Shown: positions 7,404-9,940 of the stretch, one piece after another
Numbering within the stretch: position 1 is the first letter of the stretch
Layout: every line of letters begins with the position of its first letter
The notes under the pieces: generated by a model
The model's database searches: none
Seen by the model: only the letters and a program-made list of their open reading frames with translations
What the model was told of the DNA's origin: nothing
Origin: Ruminococcus sp. UBA4240
GTDB lineage: Bacteria > Bacillota > Clostridia > Oscillospirales > Ruminococcaceae
Assembly: GCA_002395525.1 (NCBI GenBank)
Contig: DGXE01000031.1
Location: 1 to 9,940, forward strand
Direction of reading: 5' to 3'
DNA: 9,940 nucleotides
Translations under genes and position numbers: made by a program

Positions 7404-7432
7404 ATTTTATCATAATATCAGTGATTTGTCAA
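7404..7432 (-). promoter_or_regulatory. Sigma-A-type promoter of the giant gene
   Basis: On the minus strand TTGACA (7427-7432) is separated by 17 nt from TAAAAT (7404-7409). That is 6/6 at -35, 5/6 at -10 and ideal spacing. Transcription would start near 7397, giving a leader of about 44 nt before the ATG. Confidence 0.8.
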
Positions 7433-7451
7433 ATGAATAACTGCTGAAACC

Positions 7452-7469
7452 TTTGTACAAATGTACAAA
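7452..7469. promoter_or_regulatory. 18-bp palindromic operator candidate TTTGTACA-AA-TGTACAAA
   Basis: Two perfect 8-bp half sites flank a 2-nt centre, 19 bp upstream of the giant gene's -35 and centred near -63 from its predicted start. It is not followed by a T-run, so a terminator is unlikely. The core TACA-N2-TGTA is the geometry of BlaI/MecI-type operators, but the position upstream of -35 suits an activator better than a repressor. The regulator is unknown. Confidence 0.55.
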
Positions 7470-7611
7470 CCAAAAACAGGTATCAGGCAGTAGGAGAGGG
7501 GAGTTGTAAAAAGGGGGATTTATAGCATGAAATGCAGGAATGTCAATATTAAATAATATAATATTAAGAATTAAATTACATATTAATATATAACGTATGG
7601 TCAGAATAGGT

Positions 7612-7617
7612 TATAAT
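7612..7617 (+). promoter_or_regulatory. -10 element for the tRNA-Leu/smpB/ssrA cluster
   Basis: A perfect TATAAT lies 21 nt before the tRNA 5' end, downstream of a very AT-rich stretch (about 7545-7595) that could act as an UP element. No good -35 hexamer is seen at 16-18 nt (the best is TATAAC at 7589-7594), so the promoter call rests on the -10 and position. Confidence 0.5.
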
Positions 7618-7638
7618 AAAAAATCACATTGACCGTTT

Positions 7639-7721
7639 CGGGGTATGGTGGAATTGGCAGACACGCCAGTCTTAGGAACTGGTGAGCGATCGTAAGGGTT
7701 CGAGTCCCTTTACCCCGACCA
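7639..7721 (+). tRNA. tRNA-Leu (anticodon UAG)
   Basis: The acceptor stem CGGGGTA (7639-7645) pairs with TACCCCG (7711-7717), followed by discriminator A and an encoded CCA (7719-7721). The anticodon stem CCAGT/ACTGG encloses the loop CTTAGGA with anticodon TAG, which reads CUN leucine codons, chiefly CUA. A long variable arm marks a class II tRNA, and the T arm is AAGGG-TTCGAGT-CCCTT. Discriminator A73 plus the long arm fit leucine. It is the first gene of the plus-strand cluster, 72 nt before smpB, with no terminator between them. Confidence 0.96.
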
Positions 7722-7793
7722 GCTGCCCATCCTGAGAGAAAGGAGCTCTTGCCTTACAGCGTATCCTGTCAGGCACACCGCAAAGGTGATCAT

Positions 7794-8258
7794 ATGTCAG
7801 ATAAGAATTTCAAGACAATAGCAGATAACCGCAAGGCAAGGCACGACTATTTTGTGCTGGAGAGCTTTGAAACAGGCATAGAGCTTGTGGGCACGGAGGT
7901 AAAATCCATACGTGCGGGGGGAGTGAACCTGAAGGACTCATGGTGCAGCATTGATGACGGTCAGCTGTGGATCAAGGGTATGCATATCTCTCCCTATGAG
8001 CACGGGAACATATTCAACCGTGATCCCATGCGTGTCAGAAGGCTTCTGATGCACAAAAGGGAGATAAACCGCCTGTACGGCACACTTAAACAGGAAGGTC
8101 TCACTCTCATACCATTATCCCTTTATTTCAAGGGTTCAAGGGTAAAGGTGCAGCTCGGGCTGTGCAAGGGCAAAAAGCTCCACGACAAGCGTGATTCCAT
8201 GGCAGCGGCACAGGCTGCAAGGGATATCGACCGTGCAATGAAGGAGCGCAACCGTTAA
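7794..8258 (+). CDS. smpB: SsrA-binding protein SmpB, 154 aa
   Basis: SmpB binds the tRNA-like domain of tmRNA and takes it to stalled ribosomes, mimicking the missing codon-anticodon helix in trans-translation. The protein shows the family's features in order: N-R-K-A-R-H-D-Y-F near residue 12, L-V-G-T-E-V-K-S-I-R-A-G-x-V-N-L-K-D-S-W, the R-R-L-L-M-H-K-R-E-I-x-x-L-Y-G helix region, L-S-L-Y-F-K-x-x-R-V-K-V-x-L-G, and the G-K-K-x-H-D-K-R decoding-centre tail. Length is typical. ATG at 7794 is preferred because GGTGATC, complementary to the 16S 3' end, lies just upstream and family members start close to this point. A TTG at 7749 would add 15 residues but sits only 3 nt after its GGAG. The stop is 4 nt from ssrA. 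Confidence 0.97.
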   Translation: MSDKNFKTIADNRKARHDYFVLESFETGIELVGTEVKSIRAGGVNLKDSWCSIDDGQLWIKGMHISPYEHGNIFNRDPMRVRRLLMHKREINRLYGTLKQEGLTLIPLSLYFKGSRVKVQLGLCKGKKLHDKRDSMAAAQAARDIDRAMKERNR

Positions 8259-8262
8259 CTAC

Positions 8263-8617
8263 GGGGATGTAAAGGTTTCGACAGGGACTTTGAAACGTGA
8301 TAAGCGAGCAGAGGATGGTGCTGACCTCTATAACCATGCACACGTTTTAAAATTAGACGACAAGAATAATTTTGCTTTGATGGCTGCCTGAGTGCGCCGT
8401 CCGTCCTCCCTTTGAGTACCACGGCTTAGGGCTGGGCGTCGATTAGTGGCCAACGTCATTGTGCCAAGCCTGTAACACGATGATGTATTTCAGGCTACCA
8501 AGGCTGTGAGCGTGTCTGTCTGCTCACCTCTGCGGGAATTCCGATGACAGACTTCGCTCGGAGAAAGTTGCGTGGACAGGTTTTTGGACACGGGTTCGAT
8601 TCCCGTCATCTCCACCA
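8263..8617 (+). ncRNA. ssrA: Transfer-messenger RNA (tmRNA), one-piece
   Basis: tmRNA rescues stalled ribosomes and tags the incomplete protein for proteolysis. The 5' GGGGATG (8263-8269) pairs with CATCTCC (8607-8613; one G-T pair), followed by discriminator A and encoded CCA (8615-8617). The D-like segment GGTTTCGACAGGGA and the T arm with GGGTTCGATTCCC are the universal tmRNA signatures. The length of 355 nt and the uninterrupted order fit the standard one-piece form rather than the permuted two-piece form. No obvious promoter lies in the 4-nt gap after smpB, so expression from an upstream promoter with RNase P cutting the 5' end is likely. A hairpin and a terminator follow the CCA. Confidence 0.97.
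8359..8391 (+). other. tmRNA tag reading frame, predicted peptide DKNNFALMAA
   Basis: The frame GAC AAG AAT AAT TTT GCT TTG ATG GCT GCC TGA follows TAGAC, which matches the U-A-R-N-N determinant before the resume codon in well-studied tmRNAs (TAGTC before GCA in E. coli). The frame stays open upstream (L-D-D-K...), so the tag could be one or two residues longer. The ALMAA ending is the proteolysis signal; most tags end in ALAA. Confidence 0.75.
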
Positions 8618-8633
8618 GCGGGGGAGTCCCCGC
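8618..8633 (+). other. GC-rich hairpin directly after the tmRNA CCA
   Basis: GCGGGG (8618-8623) and CCCCGC (8628-8633) form a perfect 6-bp stem with loop GAGT, starting at the nucleotide after the encoded CCA. It has no T-run. It may guide or limit 3' trimming of the tmRNA precursor; that role is inference. Confidence 0.55.
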
Positions 8634-8641
8634 AGTGACAG

Positions 8642-8678
8642 CCGTCCTCTGCTTTTTAAGCAGGGGACGGTTTTCTGT
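8642..8678 (+). terminator. Rho-independent terminator of the tRNA-Leu/smpB/ssrA cluster
   Basis: A 13-bp stem (8642-8654 with 8658-8670, one G-T pair) closes a 3-nt loop and is followed by TTTTCTGTTT. It is the only strong terminator after the tRNA, which supports one transcription unit ending here. Confidence 0.88.
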
Positions 8679-8694
8679 TTCTCACCCATTTTAA

Positions 8695-8734
8695 AGCCTT
8701 TGGAAGAGACACATCTCCGGTATCGGCAAAGGCT
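8695..8734. repeat. Nested inverted repeats in the intergenic region
   Basis: AGCCTTTG (8695-8702) and CAAAGGCT (8727-8734) are a perfect 8-bp inverted repeat. Within the 24-nt interval are a GAGA-CACA-TCTC hairpin (8706-8717) and a weak 3-bp CCG/CGG pair. It lies beyond the ssrA terminator and before the DUF975 promoter. No known RNA family is recognised. Confidence 0.4.
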
Positions 8735-8824
8735 GATGCTGGGGATCGCAGCTGCTTAGTTAGAGTATGCATACAAATATCAAAGCATGATTATTAAAAA
8801 AATCTTAAAACCAATTAAAAGCCA

Positions 8825-8853
8825 TTGACAAAAAGGTCATTTTATGTTAACAT
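8825..8853 (+). promoter_or_regulatory. Promoter of the DUF975 gene
   Basis: TTGACA (8825-8830, perfect) is followed after 17 nt by TAACAT (8848-8853, 4/6). The predicted start is near 8860, giving a leader of about 42 nt. Confidence 0.65.
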
Positions 8854-8883
8854 AACATACGTTAGGAACAGGGTTAACTGTTC
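8844..8883. promoter_or_regulatory. Two dyads over the DUF975 promoter and leader
   Basis: ATGTTAACAT (8844-8853) is a perfect 10-bp palindrome covering the -10. GAACAG (8866-8871) and CTGTTC (8878-8883) form a 6-bp inverted repeat with a 6-nt centre, just after the predicted start and 6 nt before the GGGGG Shine-Dalgarno. Either could be a repressor site; the second could also be a small leader hairpin. Confidence 0.4.
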
Positions 8884-8901
8884 AAAAAAGGGGGAATACA
8901 T

Positions 8902-9891
8902 ATGTGGACTAATTCCATGCTTAAAGAAAATGCAAAGTCCGTACTCAAGAACTTCTACTGGATGGCTGTGCTTGCACTGGTCATTGTCAGTGTAGTTTCC
9001 GGTGTGGCAAACAACATACCCAACTGGGTAAGCGGCACACCCAGTGCAGCTTCTTCCGTTACCCAGGCAATTGATGCCGCCAAGGACGGAGAGATAAGTG
9101 ATTCCGAGATGCAGGCCATTCAGTCTGCAAGTGCCGCATCCAGCGGTGTTGGCAGTGTACTGGGCTCTATCATCTCCATTGCCATCACATTCTTTGTTAT
9201 CAATCCTCTCAGCGTCGGCACCTGCAAGTTCTTCATCGAGGCACGTTCAGGCAGCGTAGAGATAGGCAATCTCTTCTATGCCTTCCGCAAGGAGCATTAC
9301 CTGAACATCGTCAAGACCCTTGCCATTATGACGGTAAAGATCTTCCTGTGGTCATTGCTGTTCATAATTCCCGGTATCATCAAGGGCTATGCCTACTGTC
9401 TCACACCCTACATCCTTGCTGAGAATCCCATTATCGACAGCAAGCGTGCAATGGAGATAAGCGAGCAGACCATGAACGGCGAAAAGATGAACTTCTTCGT
9501 TCTTCAGCTCTCCTTCATCGGCTGGTGGATACTGGTGCTCTTCACCTGCGGTCTGGGCTCCTACTTCCTCAATCCCTACATCAAGGCTACCGAGACAGAG
9601 TTCTTTATGTGCATGAAGGCTAAGGCAAACTCCTCCAACATCGCACAGTACGGTGAGCTCCCCGAGGCAGGCTTTGCAGGCGGCATGGGCGGCTTTGATC
9701 CCAATGCAGGCTTCCAGAACAACGGCTATGATCCCAACGCAGGCTACAACCCCAATGCAGGCTTCCAGAATGCACCCTATGATCCCAATGCGGGCATGGG
9801 CAGTGTAGATCCCTACAATCAGACACCTGCACAGCCTCAGAACGACAGTTTTGACAATCAGAACAACAACAATGACAACTTCAATCAGTAA
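8902..9891 (+). CDS. DUF975 family multi-pass membrane protein with (D/N)PNAG-repeat tail, 329 aa
   Basis: ATG at 8902 follows AAAAAAGGGGG with 7 nt spacing; the stop TAA is at 9889. The N-terminus (MLKENAKSVLKNFYWMAVL) and the block ENPIIDSKRAMEISEQTMNG continuing through LSFIGWWIL, CGLGSYFLNPY and a closing EFF are the hallmarks of DUF975, whose function is unknown. Hydrophobic segments lie at about 21-36, 83-106, 140-165 and 200-226, with an Ala/Ser-rich, partly acidic loop at 40-82. Residues 251-329, beyond the usual end of the family, are low in complexity: four (D/N)PNAG units with Phe-Gln-Asn or Tyr spacers, then an Asn/Gln-rich end. No enzymatic motif was seen. It is transcribed alone between its own promoter and a terminator, co-directional with but separate from the ssrA cluster. 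Family assignment is confident; role unknown. Confidence 0.88.
   Translation: MWTNSMLKENAKSVLKNFYWMAVLALVIVSVVSGVANNIPNWVSGTPSAASSVTQAIDAAKDGEISDSEMQAIQSASAASSGVGSVLGSIISIAITFFVINPLSVGTCKFFIEARSGSVEIGNLFYAFRKEHYLNIVKTLAIMTVKIFLWSLLFIIPGIIKGYAYCLTPYILAENPIIDSKRAMEISEQTMNGEKMNFFVLQLSFIGWWILVLFTCGLGSYFLNPYIKATETEFFMCMKAKANSSNIAQYGELPEAGFAGGMGGFDPNAGFQNNGYDPNAGYNPNAGFQNAPYDPNAGMGSVDPYNQTPAQPQNDSFDNQNNNNDNFNQ
9697..9795 (+). repeat. In-frame (D/N)PNAG tandem repeats
   Basis: Four imperfect copies of GATCCCAA(T/C)GC(A/G)GGC or its AACCCCAATGCAGGC variant encode DPNAG at residues 266-270, 277-281 and 294-298 and NPNAG at 283-287. Two TTCCAGAA spacers (FQN) are also repeated. Near-identity at the DNA level points to recent duplication and possible copy-number variation between strains. 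Confidence 0.8.
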
Positions 9892-9907
9892 GTAAGACAT
9901 AATAGTA

Positions 9908-9940
9908 CGGCTTGCGCAACATAGGTTACGCAAGCCGTTT
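9908..9940 (+). terminator. Rho-independent terminator after the DUF975 gene
   Basis: CGGCTTGCG (9908-9916) pairs perfectly with CGCAAGCCG (9929-9937) and a T-run begins at 9938. The window ends inside the T-run, so its full length is not visible. It starts 16 nt after the stop codon. Confidence 0.85.

Noticed and set aside
7527..7556. A 9-codon frame (MKCRNVNIK) behind AAAAAGGGGG, as a leader peptide
   Set aside because: Good Shine-Dalgarno spacing, but no promoter or attenuator follows and the next gene is a tRNA that needs no leader. Possibly a gene remnant; not supported.
7545..7565. AATATTA/TAATATT inverted repeat as a hairpin or operator
   Set aside because: Short A/T-only repeats arise readily in this very AT-rich stretch; better read as promoter-upstream AT-richness.
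7749..7793. Extension of SmpB from a TTG at 7749
   Set aside because: The 15 extra residues are not family-like, GGAG is only 3 nt from the TTG, and ATG at 7794 has a better extended Shine-Dalgarno.
8590..8680. The ssrA 3' end as an island attachment site
   Set aside because: tmRNA 3' ends are common integration targets, but I see no direct repeat of the T-arm/acceptor sequence downstream and no integrase; the right flank has an ordinary gene.
9352..9933. A 193-codon minus-strand frame opposite the DUF975 gene
   Set aside because: Antisense shadow of the hydrophobic and repeat-coding sequence; its start region overlaps the terminator hairpin and no ribosome site was seen.

Overview
The window reads as chromosome of a low-to-mid-GC Clostridia, most likely a Ruminococcus-like member of the Oscillospiraceae from gut or rumen. 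This rests on three things. The large secreted protein is built from modules (DLNGH beta-helix units, W-x-W-x-DY beta domains, a C-terminal domain with an LNYGAYSQ core) that I associate with secreted proteins of such bacteria. The first 17 residues of the gene at the left edge match what I recall of a clostridial acetyltransferase family. The right side has a DUF975 membrane protein and strong AGGAG/GGGGG Shine-Dalgarno sequences. No search was possible, so the genus is inference.

Left part, minus strand (1-7469). The dominant feature is one 2370-codon gene (241-7353) for a giant secreted or surface-exposed protein. In order it has a signal peptide, two beta-helix modules with Chlamydia-Pmp-like GG(A/G)(V/I) and GGxIxxN repeats, a spacer of Ig-like beta units and one BspA-like leucine-rich stretch, a third beta-helix module broken by a low-complexity insert, a glycine-zipper-like hydrophobic segment, an acidic linker, a Cys/His cluster, a fourth beta-helix module, an InlB-B-like unit and a C-terminal domain. 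It has its own near-consensus promoter (TTGACA-17-TAAAAT), and 19 bp upstream of the -35 lies an 18-bp operator-like palindrome. Beyond its stop, on the same strand, are the first 17 codons of a second gene that runs off the window.

Middle part, plus strand (7612-8678). This is a compact RNA and ribosome-rescue cluster: tRNA-Leu(UAG), smpB and ssrA (tmRNA), ending in a rho-independent terminator. SmpB and tmRNA are the two partners of trans-translation, and only 4 nt separate them here. No promoter was recognised between them, which suggests a shared transcript cut by tRNA-processing nucleases.

Right part, plus strand (8695-9940). After a short intergenic stretch with nested inverted repeats, a promoter with two dyads leads into a DUF975 multi-pass membrane protein. 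It carries an unusual (D/N)PNAG-repeat and Asn/Gln-rich C-terminal tail and is followed by a terminator at the window edge.

The tRNA, smpB and ssrA genes are ordinary housekeeping. The accessory material with possible new biology is the giant modular protein with its internal membrane segment and palindromic control site, and secondarily the tailed DUF975 protein. I see no transposase, CRISPR array, phage gene or restriction system.
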